This document shows positions 39,797-48,694 of a stretch of 64,000 bases of DNA, piece after piece (position 1 is the first letter of the stretch; the number at the start of each line of letters is the position of its first letter). The stretch spans positions 186,001-250,000 of the forward strand of contig NZ_OCMS01000003.1 of the NCBI RefSeq assembly GCF_900215325.1, written 5' to 3'. Source of the DNA: Fibrobacter sp. UWB16. GTDB taxonomy: Bacteria > Fibrobacterota > Fibrobacteria > Fibrobacterales > Fibrobacteraceae. The notes beneath the pieces are model-generated. The model made no database searches. It worked only from the letters and a program-made list of their open reading frames with translations, and was not told where the DNA came from. The position numbers and the translations under genes were made by a program.

Positions 39797-40687
39797 ATGA
39801 TTTTACCTGAATGCTTGAACCAAGAAACGGAACATACGAATTACAAATTTTTGAAGCACGACCAGAAAAATCTTACAATTACTGGTGTATGTAAGGGATA
39901 TATTAAATTCTCAAAAATTCCTGACTTAAATGATTCTTCGGAAGAATATGCGTATGCAAATTTTGATGAATTCAGTAAATCTGTGATGAATTTTTTTGGT
40001 TCTACGAGTTCTCCAGAAGTTTTTGAAAACCTAGAAAAGCAGTTTAATTTAATGAATAAGCTTTTCCCCGAAAAAAATTTTGGCCAAATGAAAGATTTAT
40101 TTATGTCATTTGCGAAAAATAAGTGCGGAAGTAATCCTATGCTCGGAATTCTTTTAGGCCAAAATAAAGAATTGTTTAAAGGGTTAGAAGACAAATTTAA
40201 ACAGATCCATAAAGATATTTTAGATAAAGTTGGAATTTTTTGCGTGACAGATAGGCTGAGTCATTTTCCGATGTGGGCTCATTATGCGGATGAAGCTAGG
40301 GGATTTGCGGTTGAATTTAAAAATCTTCATCAGTGTTTTAATGGTGATGAAACGGGTGTTTTGCATCAGATTGATCCTGTTGAGTATAAAGAACAAAGAG
40401 GTCAAATTTCTACAAAACCATCAGATTTATCCGAAATATTCCGTACAAAACTAAAAGATTGGGAAGAAGAACATGAATATCGTGTATCGGAGCTTCTGAC
40501 TCAGTGTGAGACTGACGGAAATTGCTATTTGTATCACATTGATCGTAAATATATCAGCCGTATCATTGTTGGTTGGAAATGCCCAGATAATCGATTCGAA
40601 GTGATTAAGAGAGAGGCAGACGATGCTGGTATTGAAGTTGTACGATTGAAAATGGATGAATATGGAAATGTTGCCATTTACCAATAG
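39797..40687 (+). CDS. DUF2971 family protein
   Basis: 296 residues, no signal peptide. The C-terminal half carries the DUF2971 pattern: FCVTDRLSHFPMWAHYADEARGFAVEFK, then FRTKLKDWEEEHEYRV and YISRIIVGWKCPD. The 'MWAHYADEARGFAVEF' and 'W..E.EYR' signatures are diagnostic. The gene is visibly richer in A+T than housekeeping genes here and lies between two FISUMP lipoproteins, which suggests acquisition. Members are often found in variable or defence-rich regions, but the biochemical role is unknown. Confidence 0.8.
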   Translation: MILPECLNQETEHTNYKFLKHDQKNLTITGVCKGYIKFSKIPDLNDSSEEYAYANFDEFSKSVMNFFGSTSSPEVFENLEKQFNLMNKLFPEKNFGQMKDLFMSFAKNKCGSNPMLGILLGQNKELFKGLEDKFKQIHKDILDKVGIFCVTDRLSHFPMWAHYADEARGFAVEFKNLHQCFNGDETGVLHQIDPVEYKEQRGQISTKPSDLSEIFRTKLKDWEEEHEYRVSELLTQCETDGNCYLYHIDRKYISRIIVGWKCPDNRFEVIKREADDAGIEVVRLKMDEYGNVAIYQ

Positions 40688-40696
40688 GAATGCTTT

Positions 40697-41425
40697 ATGA
40701 AAAAGATCTTCTTATTTTCTGCTATTTCCTTCCTAGCTTTATCTGGTTGTAGCTCCGTTGATGTTGATCAGGTGCAAAATGCCGATGTCAGCGTGAATAG
40801 CTCGTCGGTGGAAGTTGTGTCATCGAGTAGCGTGAATCCTGAATCTTCGGATATGAAGACTGAGATATCCTCAAGTTCGCAAACTTCGGCTTTCAAATGC
40901 GGAACGAATTTTGAAGATTCCAAAAGCGGAACGTCGTATGCTACGGTTCGTATCAAAACTCAATGTTGGTTTGCTGAAAATCTGAAAATAAATACAGAAA
41001 ATTCTGTTTGCAATCAAGACGATTCTGAAAATTGTGAAAAATTCGGTCGCCTTTATCCATGGCGTGATGCTAATATTGCATGCCCTGAAGGTAGCCGGTT
41101 GCCTGAATTAAGTGATTGGGAAACTCTTGAAGCGAATCTAGGAAATGCCGCCTATGCGGGCTTTTACTTGAAGGCCGAAGATACTAGTTGGAAAAACGCC
41201 AATAACGATGCCGGATTCTCTGCTCTCCCTGCGGGTTATTATGATGCAGAAGGGGGTGATTATGTAGAACCTGGTTTTGCGACATTTTTTTGGAGTGCTA
41301 CAGAAAAAGATGGGACGCTTGTCAAATTTGTCGGCTTGAGAAATATGTCGGATAATATGGAATATGGCGAATATGCTAAATCGTATAAACTTTCCGTTCG
41401 CTGTATGATTGATGATTTCAAGTAG
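40697..41425 (+). CDS. Short FISUMP-domain lipoprotein
   Basis: 242 residues. Lipobox ALSGC (mature Cys at 18), a Ser/Val/Glu linker (VNSSSVEVVSSSSVNPESS) to about residue 65, then a compact FISUMP domain: YATVRIKTQCWFAENLKI, KFGRLYPWRDA, CPEGSRLPELSDWETL, FSALPAGYYD, FFWSATE, YKLSVRCM. It lacks the GVSQKGPF module. Begins ten bases after the DUF2971 gene, so probably co-transcribed with it. Confidence 0.85.
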   Translation: MKKIFLFSAISFLALSGCSSVDVDQVQNADVSVNSSSVEVVSSSSVNPESSDMKTEISSSSQTSAFKCGTNFEDSKSGTSYATVRIKTQCWFAENLKINTENSVCNQDDSENCEKFGRLYPWRDANIACPEGSRLPELSDWETLEANLGNAAYAGFYLKAEDTSWKNANNDAGFSALPAGYYDAEGGDYVEPGFATFFWSATEKDGTLVKFVGLRNMSDNMEYGEYAKSYKLSVRCMIDDFK

Positions 41426-41507
41426 AAAAGCGTACATCTCCAAAAAATTACAGGGAAATGAGGTGCAAGCGAAGTTATAACTACTTAATTAGTATAGATT
41501 TGCACTC

Positions 41508-44500
41508 ATGAATATCGTTATTTACGCGCTTTTTGCTCTCTCTGGTTTTGCGGGTCTCATTTACGAGGGGTCGTGGGCCAGGTACCTTAAACTTTTCCTC
41601 GGACATTCGAGCTATGGTCAGGTGCTTACGCTCTGCATTTACATGGGCGGGCTTGCGATCGGTAGTTTTGTCGCGGGTAAGCTTGTGGAGCGCGTGAAGC
41701 GACCGCTGCTCGGGTATGCGGCGGTGGAGCTTGCGATTGGCATTGGCGGGCTGATTTACCACCCGATGTACATCTGGATTACGGATTACTTTTACGATTC
41801 GAATTTTGTGGCGGGGTTGAGTTCGCGCGGAGCGGAAATTCTGAAGGTCGTTTTGGCGACGGGGTCAACGCTCCCGATTGCGATTGCGGTGGGCATGACG
41901 TTCCCATTCATCGCGGCGGGTCTTATGCGCAAGAGCGGTGCCGAAGTCTCGCTTCCGATGCTTTACTTTACGAATAGCCTCGGTAGTGCAATTGGTATTT
42001 TGTTCACAAGCTACATCTTGATTCCGGAACTCGGAAACCACATCACGCTTTGTGTCGCGGCTTCAATCAACTTCTTGCTTGCTGCGGTGTTCTGCTTTAT
42101 CGGCTATACGACGCCTTCGACGTACGAGGAAGAACTTGAAGAAGAAGGGGCTGGGGCGCTGGCGACTGCTGACGGGGATGCGGCGAGTGTTCGCGAAATG
42201 CGCGCGGAACCGCTCAACGAAGATTATGTGGCGGAACACAAGCTCGCCATGCCTCCGAAAAACATGTGGTTCTGGATTGCGGGGATTACGGGACTTACTT
42301 CGTTTGTCTATGAAATTGTTTGGATTCGTTTGCTCTCGCTGTTGATGGGTTCTTCGAGCCATAGCTTTGACCAAATGCTTTCGGCGTTCATTTTAGGACT
42401 TGCCATTGGCAGTGCCGTGAGCGGAAAGCTGTTGAAGAAGGACTCGCTCGTGGTGCTTTCGCTTGCGCAGATTTTCATGGGATTCTTTGCGCTTTGCACT
42501 CTGTATTTTTACAAGCCGTTCTGGGAAGGCATGAATATTGCGAACCAGATCTTCAATACGACGAACGACGGTTACGTTTGCTGGAGCATTTTCAAGTATG
42601 CGCTTTCGATTTTGTGGATGGTGCCGACGAGCTTCTTTGCGGGCATGACGCTCCCGCTGATTACGTTGATTCTCACTCGTGCGTTTAAGAGCGAAGCCCC
42701 GATAGGGAAGGTCTACGGCTGGAATACGGTAGGATCGATTCTTGGTTCGGCAGGCGGTGGGCTTTTGCTGTTGCCGTTGATGCAGCTCAAGGGTTCGCTT
42801 GTGCTCGCGGCTGTGCTTGACTTTATGATTGGCTTTATCTTGCTCGTCATTTATCGCAAAAAGTTCCGCTATAGCGTGCTTTTTTACGTGATGACTGCGG
42901 TGATGATTTTGCCTTCGTTCTTTGTGAATTTTGATCCGCACATGATTACGTCGGGCGCCTTCCGCGCTTACAAGAATTTGCATCCGGATGAAAAGATTGT
43001 GGTGCGCGATGGCAAAACGGCGACGATCAGCTTTCACGAATCCGACGTGCATTATTACGTGAAGACGAACGGCAAGGCTGATGCGAGCATGAGCAAGAAT
43101 CGTGAACGCCCGATTGAAGGCGACGAACTCACGCAAGCGGCGACCGCGTTTATGCCGATGGCGATGAAGGACAAACCGTACGATGCTGCCATGGTTGGAT
43201 TTGGCAGTGGCATGGGCGCACATTACTTGTTGGCGGATCCGCTGGTGCGCGATTTTGACTGCGTGGAAATCGAAGAAGAAATGATGAACCTCGCTCGCGG
43301 ATTTTATCCGTGGAACGCTCGCGGTTATGATGACCCGCGCATCCACATTTTCATTGATGACGCGCAGACGTTCTTTCTCACGAACCGTCGCAAGTACGAC
43401 TTGATGATTAGTGTGCCGAGTAACCCGTGGGTGAGCGGTGTCGCAAGCTTGTTCAGCCATGAATTTTATACCAAGATGCGCCGCTATATGAAACCGGGCG
43501 GACTTTGGGTGCAGTGGATTCAAACATACGAATTTAACGACTTGCTGTTCCTCAACATCTTGAAGGCGCTCGACGTGACGTTCCCGTACGTGAGTTTGTA
43601 CAAGGCTCCTGAGGAGCCGGACATTATCATTGTCGCTAGTGACGAACCGGTGATGCAACGCGCGATTGGCCGCTTCAGCACAGATCCGACGCTCGTGAAG
43701 GAATTCAAGCGCATCCACCGCGAACCGGATTTCTTTGGCGAACAGAATTTCCTCTTTACGTCGAAGATGATTACATCGCTTTTGGATGGCGTAGAACCGA
43801 ACAGCACGTTTATCCCGATTGTCGACAACAAGGCTGAAGAAGCTCGCTTCGTGCATTCGAACGCGCGCATTGTGCAGGTGTTTGACAGCTGCGAAATTTG
43901 CTGGCCGGAATATTTGGACTCGGCAGATTATGCGTTGCGTCGTCCGATAAAGGTTCAGTCCATGCTCAAGGCGGGTACGGACAAGTACCGCGAACGTGCG
44001 CTCTTGGCGTATATTAAAGAAGTGAAAAAGCGCAAGAAAGTTTTCGATGGTATTTCGGCAATGCTCGAACCCAATGCGGATGATTCTGAAAAGGGCTCGG
44101 ATTCCGCGGCTGTTTCTTCTGCAAAAGTTGCGGCAGTTTCGGAAAATTCTGTCGATTCAGCGACGGCAGTGGATAGCCTCGTGCGTCCAAAATTCAAGGT
44201 GGACGAAACCTCTCCGGATTGGAAAAAGTTCCGCGAAGAATATGTGGAATGGATGCGAGGCATCCCGATGGAAGCTCGTGACACGAACAAGGTTTATGTC
44301 AAGGTTCGCAATCTCGTGAATGCAAACGTGCTTCCGGAATCGTTCGTGGATGAGTTCAATATCATGGAAGCTGCCCGTGCCAAGGATTACAGGCTCGCTG
44401 CGGAATATGTTGCGAATTTCTACGAGAAGTACGAAGTCGCTGCGATGGATGAATTCTTCTTGCGCAACGCGATTCTGATTGCTTTCCTCGCGCACAACCC

Positions 44501-44609
44501 GACGCTCGCCGACGTGCTCTACAAGGAAGCCATCAAGCCGCACGAAGAATTTGCCCCGATCGAGAAACTCCTCATCCAGAAGGAAATCCCGAGAATCCGC
44601 AGAAGGTAA
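41508..44609 (+). CDS. Membrane protein fused to spermidine-synthase-like domain
   Basis: 1,033 residues. Two sets of membrane segments (residues ~1-205 and ~248-475) in the pattern LSGFAGLIYEGSWARYLKLFLG ... ITGLTSFVYEIVWIRLLSLLMG, typical of the MFS-like fused spermidine synthases. Residues ~490-760 are a Rossmann methyltransferase-like spermidine synthase domain: DAAMVGFGSGMGAHYLL, DCVEIEEEMMNLARGF, IDDAQTFFLTNRRKYDLMISVPSNPWVSG and FSHEFYTKMRRYMKPGGLWVQW. The last ~250 residues are helical and Ser/Lys-rich in part. Whether it makes a polyamine is not known; the family often has lost that activity. Confidence 0.82.
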   Translation: MNIVIYALFALSGFAGLIYEGSWARYLKLFLGHSSYGQVLTLCIYMGGLAIGSFVAGKLVERVKRPLLGYAAVELAIGIGGLIYHPMYIWITDYFYDSNFVAGLSSRGAEILKVVLATGSTLPIAIAVGMTFPFIAAGLMRKSGAEVSLPMLYFTNSLGSAIGILFTSYILIPELGNHITLCVAASINFLLAAVFCFIGYTTPSTYEEELEEEGAGALATADGDAASVREMRAEPLNEDYVAEHKLAMPPKNMWFWIAGITGLTSFVYEIVWIRLLSLLMGSSSHSFDQMLSAFILGLAIGSAVSGKLLKKDSLVVLSLAQIFMGFFALCTLYFYKPFWEGMNIANQIFNTTNDGYVCWSIFKYALSILWMVPTSFFAGMTLPLITLILTRAFKSEAPIGKVYGWNTVGSILGSAGGGLLLLPLMQLKGSLVLAAVLDFMIGFILLVIYRKKFRYSVLFYVMTAVMILPSFFVNFDPHMITSGAFRAYKNLHPDEKIVVRDGKTATISFHESDVHYYVKTNGKADASMSKNRERPIEGDELTQAATAFMPMAMKDKPYDAAMVGFGSGMGAHYLLADPLVRDFDCVEIEEEMMNLARGFYPWNARGYDDPRIHIFIDDAQTFFLTNRRKYDLMISVPSNPWVSGVASLFSHEFYTKMRRYMKPGGLWVQWIQTYEFNDLLFLNILKALDVTFPYVSLYKAPEEPDIIIVASDEPVMQRAIGRFSTDPTLVKEFKRIHREPDFFGEQNFLFTSKMITSLLDGVEPNSTFIPIVDNKAEEARFVHSNARIVQVFDSCEICWPEYLDSADYALRRPIKVQSMLKAGTDKYRERALLAYIKEVKKRKKVFDGISAMLEPNADDSEKGSDSAAVSSAKVAAVSENSVDSATAVDSLVRPKFKVDETSPDWKKFREEYVEWMRGIPMEARDTNKVYVKVRNLVNANVLPESFVDEFNIMEAARAKDYRLAAEYVANFYEKYEVAAMDEFFLRNAILIAFLAHNPTLADVLYKEAIKPHEEFAPIEKLLIQKEIPRIRRR

Positions 44610-44644
44610 TCGGTTTATCGCGGAAATTTGAAAAAACATCGTTT

Positions 44645-44887
44645 TTTACGTGAAAAAAGATTAAGATTAATCGATTTTCACGTAAATTTCTGCACAAATT
44701 AAGCGAAAATAGATTTGAAGTCCTCGTGTTGAGGACTTTTTCCATTATTTGTGCTACAAAAAATGACTTTTAGGCGGTTTTGTAGCATACCTGATGGTGA
44801 AAAATTCCTTGATTGCTGAAAAATATTACGTACAACGTTGAAAAAAATACGTGAATAACTACGAAGAAAAATAGGTTTTCACGTAAA
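44645..44887. repeat. Repeated TTTTCACGTAAA motifs
   Basis: TTTACGTGAAAA at 44645-44656, its inverse TTTTCACGTAAA at 44675-44686 and again at 44876-44887; related AATACGTGAATA near 44848. They lie in the 410-base gap between the convergent genes ending at 44609 and 45020. Confidence 0.55.
44719..44743 (+). terminator. Rho-independent terminator
   Basis: AGTCCTC-GTGTT-GAGGACT is a perfect 7-bp hairpin followed by TTTTTCC. It lies 110 bases after the spermidine-synthase-like gene and probably ends its transcript or a small RNA from this gap. Confidence 0.8.
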
Positions 44888-44928
44888 ATCAGGGCTTTTT
44901 CAAAAATTTCATTTTTCAAAACAAAAAT

Positions 44929-44947
44929 CGCGGCAGTTCATGCCGCG
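44929..44947 (-). terminator. Terminator of the outer-membrane protein gene
   Basis: CGCGGCA-GTTCA-TGCCGCG hairpin. On the minus strand it is followed by ATTTTTGTTTT, so it ends the gene at 45020-45868. Confidence 0.7.
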
Positions 44948-45019
44948 TTGAAATTTCACTGGATGTTTCGCCCAGTGGGCTCAACATGACGAAATGGCTG
45001 GGGCTTAACATGACGGTCT

Positions 45020-45868
45020 CTAGAACAGGAACGATACACCGACGTTGGTGTAGAAGGTGAGGAGTGTGGAGTTCGTGAAAGACGGTTCCACAGTCAAGCC
45101 CTGGTTCAAAAGGTTTGTGAAGCATTGAACAACGCGAAGATTCAGGTGGATGTTGCGTGTCAGCATGTAACCGCCTTCGATAGCCATACCAACTTCCATG
45201 TTCGTCGAAACGAATGTGTTGGTGCTCTTGTCGGCGTTTCCAGTCACTACGCCGCCGTTGGCTTCGGAACTGAATTCGGTATCGCCCATCAGCTTAAGTC
45301 CGAGGTGCAAACCTGCTGCGGCGAAAAAGTCATATTGCTCGAACGTGTAACGGAACATGATTGGAAGTTCAAACAACATAATGTTGAGCTTGGCCTTGTT
45401 CGTGTAAACGTCCATGTCTTTTTCGTAATTGTATTGGCGGTAGTTGAACGTGAGTTCCGGGACAAGGCTAAAGTTCTTGGTGAACATCGAAATCTTGATG
45501 ATAAGGCCTGCGCCTACGTTCCAGCCTGCGCCCCATCCGTCGGAATTTGAACCGAGGAACGTGTTGAAACCGCCCTGGACACGTGCGCCAAGGAACACGG
45601 ACTGTGAGAACCCTTCACTACGCTGCTTGCTAATTTCGGAACGCGATGTAGTCTGCGTCTTGTATCTAGCGTATGCGCTTGCGTATTCTTCGTCATTTGC
45701 AAATTCGCTGTCGTTTGTTCCGTCGTAAGAGCTGGAGTTATTTTCGCTGGTTGCGGGTCTGGGTGAATCGACAGAAACCCATTCATCATCATCGGAACTT
45801 TGAGCGAATGCACTTGTGGAAAGTGCTAAAACCATGGACGCGAGAATGCAAGAATTTTTTAAAAGCAT
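45020..45868 (-). CDS. Outer-membrane beta-barrel protein
   Basis: 282 residues. Signal peptide ILASMVLALSTSAFAQ (cleavage near 22-23), an acidic Ser/Asn-rich linker of about 60 residues, then alternating strands with aromatic ends (VFLGARVQGGFNTFLG, GWNVGAGLIIKIS, FSLVPELTFNYRQYNY, FRYTFEQYDFFAAAGLHLGLKL, FYTNVGVSFLF) as in porin-like barrels of the OmpA/PorT-type eight-strand kind; the last residue is Phe. Monocistronic on the minus strand with its own terminator. No specific substrate can be named. Confidence 0.78.
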   Translation of the reverse strand: MLLKNSCILASMVLALSTSAFAQSSDDDEWVSVDSPRPATSENNSSSYDGTNDSEFANDEEYASAYARYKTQTTSRSEISKQRSEGFSQSVFLGARVQGGFNTFLGSNSDGWGAGWNVGAGLIIKISMFTKNFSLVPELTFNYRQYNYEKDMDVYTNKAKLNIMLFELPIMFRYTFEQYDFFAAAGLHLGLKLMGDTEFSSEANGGVVTGNADKSTNTFVSTNMEVGMAIEGGYMLTRNIHLNLRVVQCFTNLLNQGLTVEPSFTNSTLLTFYTNVGVSFLF

Positions 45869-46072
45869 GGCGAAATAATAACAAATCGTGGAGGTTCAAC
45901 GACTTAAAAATATTTTAATAAGGGTTAAATAAATAGAAAAAGAAAGTTTACAGAAAGGGCGCGTGCGCCTATTGCTCGGCATGGCTAATGAAAACGGGAT
46001 GAATAGTCTCTATTCTAATTTAAACTAGGGTTTTTGTGGTCTGTGTAAACTTTACTTTGTAATTTGAAAAGT

Positions 46073-46104
46073 GGGTGGATGTCCCACCCTAATAAATAAG
46101 GAGG
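46073..46104 (+). promoter_or_regulatory. Leader hairpin and strong ribosome site
   Basis: GGGTGG (46073-46078) pairs with CCACCC (46084-46089) just before AAGGAGG (46098-46104), the ribosome site of the gene at 46111. The hairpin is close enough to affect initiation or mRNA stability. The rest of 45869-46110 shows no gene. Confidence 0.45.
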
Positions 46105-46110
46105 TCAATC

Positions 46111-46554
46111 ATGAAAACCGCAAAGTTGATGATGTTCCTTGCTTTGTCTGTTCTGGTCTCGTCTTCTTTTGCGGCGAGGCAAGTAAAGTCTAAGCTGGGT
46201 GATATCAATGTTACTTCAGAAAAAGGTGGTGGCAAGGTCGTGTGCACGGCAGGCTTTAACGATGCTCTTACGATTGTCAGGGACACTGACACGGAAGTTC
46301 TCGTAAAAGGAAGCTGCGGACAGGGCTGGGTCGAAAAGTCCAAGATTGAATATATAGCCAGTGCTCCGGGCAATAAGTCCATGACGTTTAACGCTGTCAA
46401 TGTGCTTGGCTGGACGGACAATCGAGAACTTATTGATGTTTTCGGCGGTTATGTTAACGAAGCCCCTGAAGTGGAAATCGAACGTGACTTTAGAGAATAT
46501 CTGACCTACACCATGGACCGTGAGCAGGTCGAAATGCGAAACGGTGAAAACTAA
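46111..46554 (+). CDS. Small exported protein, unknown function
   Basis: 147 residues. Signal peptide MMFLALSVLVSSSFA (cleavage near residue 22). The mature part is beta-rich with two Cys (VVCTAGF, GSCGQGWVEKSKIEYI), the second region resembling an SH3-like strand pattern, and ends in an acidic Arg/Glu tail. Ribosome site AAGGAGG is very strong and a good terminator follows directly, so it is probably a well-expressed single gene. No family recognised. Confidence 0.65.
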   Translation: MKTAKLMMFLALSVLVSSSFAARQVKSKLGDINVTSEKGGGKVVCTAGFNDALTIVRDTDTEVLVKGSCGQGWVEKSKIEYIASAPGNKSMTFNAVNVLGWTDNRELIDVFGGYVNEAPEVEIERDFREYLTYTMDREQVEMRNGEN

Positions 46555-46560
46555 CAGCGT

Positions 46561-46752
46561 AGACTTCTAATTTTAGCTCTGGATGGGTGGCCGCCTTCCA
46601 GGGCTTCTTTGTTTTATAAAAACTTATTTTTGTTTTAAATTTTTAAAATTTTTTAGATTGAATTTTGAAATTGCCGAAATTTGCTTAAAAACGCCATTTT
46701 TGTTTTTGAAGTGCTATTGTGTTGTTCGGTACAAATTTTTATTTTTACTATC
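46561..46752 (+). repeat. Terminator-plus-promoter block, copy 1 (also at 55497)
   Basis: Begins AGACTTCTAATTTTAGCTCTGG and runs to the ATG of the TIGR02147 gene at 46753. The terminator stem is AGCTCTGGA (46575-46583) with TCCAGGGCT (46597-46605), followed by TCTTTGTTTT. The AT-rich remainder presumably holds the regulator promoter. A diverged copy lies at 55497-55684. Confidence 0.75.
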
Positions 46753-47604
46753 ATGAAGCCTATTACCGAATACAAAGATTATCGCGAATATTTGTTGGAT
46801 TATTACCACGAACGGAAGCGCTGTTCTGCGTTTACATGGCGTGAATTTGCGAAATTGGCGGGGTTTGCTTCTGGTTCGCACTTGAAGCTCGTTTGCGATG
46901 GCAAGACAAGGCTTCGCGAAGATGGGGCGAAAAGAACCGCGCAAGCTATGAACTTGTCCGATTTTGAACGTGATTATTTTGTCTTGATGGTGCGCTATGA
47001 ACGTGCGAAAACGGATCTTGAAAAGAAAAAATGCTTTGAAGAAATGCAAGCGCTCTGTGAAGCTAGCCGTGTGAAAATTCTTGGAAGTGAGCTTTACACC
47101 TTCTATGAAACGTGGAAACATTCTGTTGTCCGTGAACTTGCTGTAGCGATGCCGGGGGCGAAACCGAACGAGATTGCCAAAATGTGCAAGCCTCCGATTT
47201 CTGCAGCGGATGTCAGTGAAAGTTTAAGTTTTTTGGTGAAGTCTGGACTTTTGACGCGTGATGTCAAGGGACGTTACCACCAGGCGAATCAATCGCTCTC
47301 GACGGGACGCTTGAACGTCGTTGCTGTGGCCGTTCATTCGTTGTTGCGCCAGATGGGTGAATTTGCTTTGGAGGCTTTGGACAAATTGCCTATTTCGGAA
47401 CGAAACTTTAGCGGTATTACCATGGGCGTGACAGCAGAAAGTTATGCGAAAGTTGTTGAAGAGCTTGTCCAGTGCCGTAAACGTATTGTGTCGATTGTCT
47501 CTGAAGATAAGAATGTGGAAAAAGTTTGCCGTTTGAACATGCAACTTTTCCCGCTGACGGAAAATATTTGCAATGGCACTTCTGTAAGAGTGAATCAAAA
47601 ATAA
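46753..47604 (+). CDS. TIGR02147/DUF4423 family putative regulator, heads the lipoprotein array
   Basis: 283 residues from ATG 46753, matching the start of the paralogue at 2717 (KPITEYKDYREYL versus KPIFEYTDYREW). An upstream in-frame start at 46681 would add 24 hydrophobic residues that lie in the duplicated promoter block, so it is rejected. N-terminal HTH-like region (FTWREFAKLAGFASGSHLKLVCDGKTRL), then DUF4423 helices (VRYERAKTDLEKKKCFEEMQAL, LYTFYETWKHSVVREL, SFLVKSGLLTRDVKGRYHQ). The lipoprotein genes start 27 bases downstream. Likely a DNA-binding regulator of the array, by analogy with the coupled pair at 2717/3550. Confidence 0.85.
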   Translation: MKPITEYKDYREYLLDYYHERKRCSAFTWREFAKLAGFASGSHLKLVCDGKTRLREDGAKRTAQAMNLSDFERDYFVLMVRYERAKTDLEKKKCFEEMQALCEASRVKILGSELYTFYETWKHSVVRELAVAMPGAKPNEIAKMCKPPISAADVSESLSFLVKSGLLTRDVKGRYHQANQSLSTGRLNVVAVAVHSLLRQMGEFALEALDKLPISERNFSGITMGVTAESYAKVVEELVQCRKRIVSIVSEDKNVEKVCRLNMQLFPLTENICNGTSVRVNQK

Positions 47605-47631
47605 ATTGAATTTAAACGAGTGAGAGTGAGT

Positions 47632-48657
47632 ATGAAGTATTGGTATTTAGTTGCATTTGCAACTTTGTTTTGGGCTTGCTCCGAAAGCAATATGGCGGGC
47701 GGCACGAGCGAAGAAGCCGAAGGCATTGTTGCGATTAAGGATCGTGAAGTTGCTGGTGTTACGCAGAAGGGCCCTTTCTTGGTGGGTTCCTCGGTGACGA
47801 TTCAGGAACTCGATGGAAAAACTTTAATTCAAACAGGTCGGAGTTTCAAGACAAGCGTAAAAACTAATTTGGGAGATTTTGCTGTCAAGAATGTGAATCT
47901 TGCTTCGCAGTATGCTTTGCTTGAAGTAAATGGCTATTTTCGTAATGAAGTTACCGGAAAAAATTCTGAAGGCATGATTTCTTTAAATGCCCTTACGGAT
48001 TTGACGAACCGTAACAATGTAAATGTGAATGTTCTTACGCATCTAGAGACGGATCGTGTTCTTAATCTTGTTCAGAAACAGGGCATGTCTTTTGCAGATG
48101 CTAAAAAACAAGCTGAGTCAGAAATTTTTTCGTCATTCGGCTTTACAAAAGATTGGCAATCTCCGGAAGATATGAATATTTTATCAGGGGAGAATAGCGA
48201 TGTTTTATTTGCTTTAAGCGTACTGATGCTGGGGAATGACTCTGTTGCGGACTTTTCTGAACGCCTCGCTTTGGCTGCTCGTTCTTTTGCAGAAAATGGT
48301 GAGTGGCACGGCCCAGAAAAGGGCGAAGTTGCGGATTGGGCTTATCAACTTGAAAGTGAAGAATATAAGAAAGATGTAGAGCATACAATATTGTCAAAAA
48401 TCTGGGATAATGTGGAGTCGTGGAATCTACGTGATGGATCCCCGTTGTTTTTTGCTCCTTATATAGACGGCCTTCTTTATGTGTTTTGGATAAATGAGTA
48501 TAATCTTGGACTGTGTGATAAAAATCATTCTGGGGAAATGAGAAAAAATACTAATCCTTATAGCAAATATTATGATAAAGAGTTTGTGTGCTACTACAAC
48601 AATGAATCCAGATGTACTGATGATGGTATTGGATGCCGGTGGTTGTTAGCCGAGTAA
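47632..48657 (+). CDS. Lipoprotein with GVTQKGPF module (array gene 1)
   Basis: 341 residues from ATG 47632. Lipobox LFWAC (mature Cys at 15). The shared module spans residues ~40-215: VAGVTQKGPFLVGSSVTIQELDG, LLEVNGYFRNEVTGKNSEG, NVNVLTHLETDRVL, AKKQAESEIFSSFGF, ENSDVLFALSVLMLGND. The C-terminal ~125 residues are specific and end with four Cys (LCDKN, FVCYYNNESRC, GCRWLL). It lacks the Cys-rich repeat modules of the following genes. Directly behind the regulator, so likely its nearest target or partner. Confidence 0.8.
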   Translation: MKYWYLVAFATLFWACSESNMAGGTSEEAEGIVAIKDREVAGVTQKGPFLVGSSVTIQELDGKTLIQTGRSFKTSVKTNLGDFAVKNVNLASQYALLEVNGYFRNEVTGKNSEGMISLNALTDLTNRNNVNVNVLTHLETDRVLNLVQKQGMSFADAKKQAESEIFSSFGFTKDWQSPEDMNILSGENSDVLFALSVLMLGNDSVADFSERLALAARSFAENGEWHGPEKGEVADWAYQLESEEYKKDVEHTILSKIWDNVESWNLRDGSPLFFAPYIDGLLYVFWINEYNLGLCDKNHSGEMRKNTNPYSKYYDKEFVCYYNNESRCTDDGIGCRWLLAE

Positions 48658-48694
48658 TCCGTTTATGGAATTGAATAAACATAGGAACTTACTT

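Noticed and set aside
46681-46752. N-terminal extension of the second TIGR02147 regulator
   Set aside because: It lies in the duplicated promoter block; the paralogue at 2717 begins at the residue matching ATG 46753.
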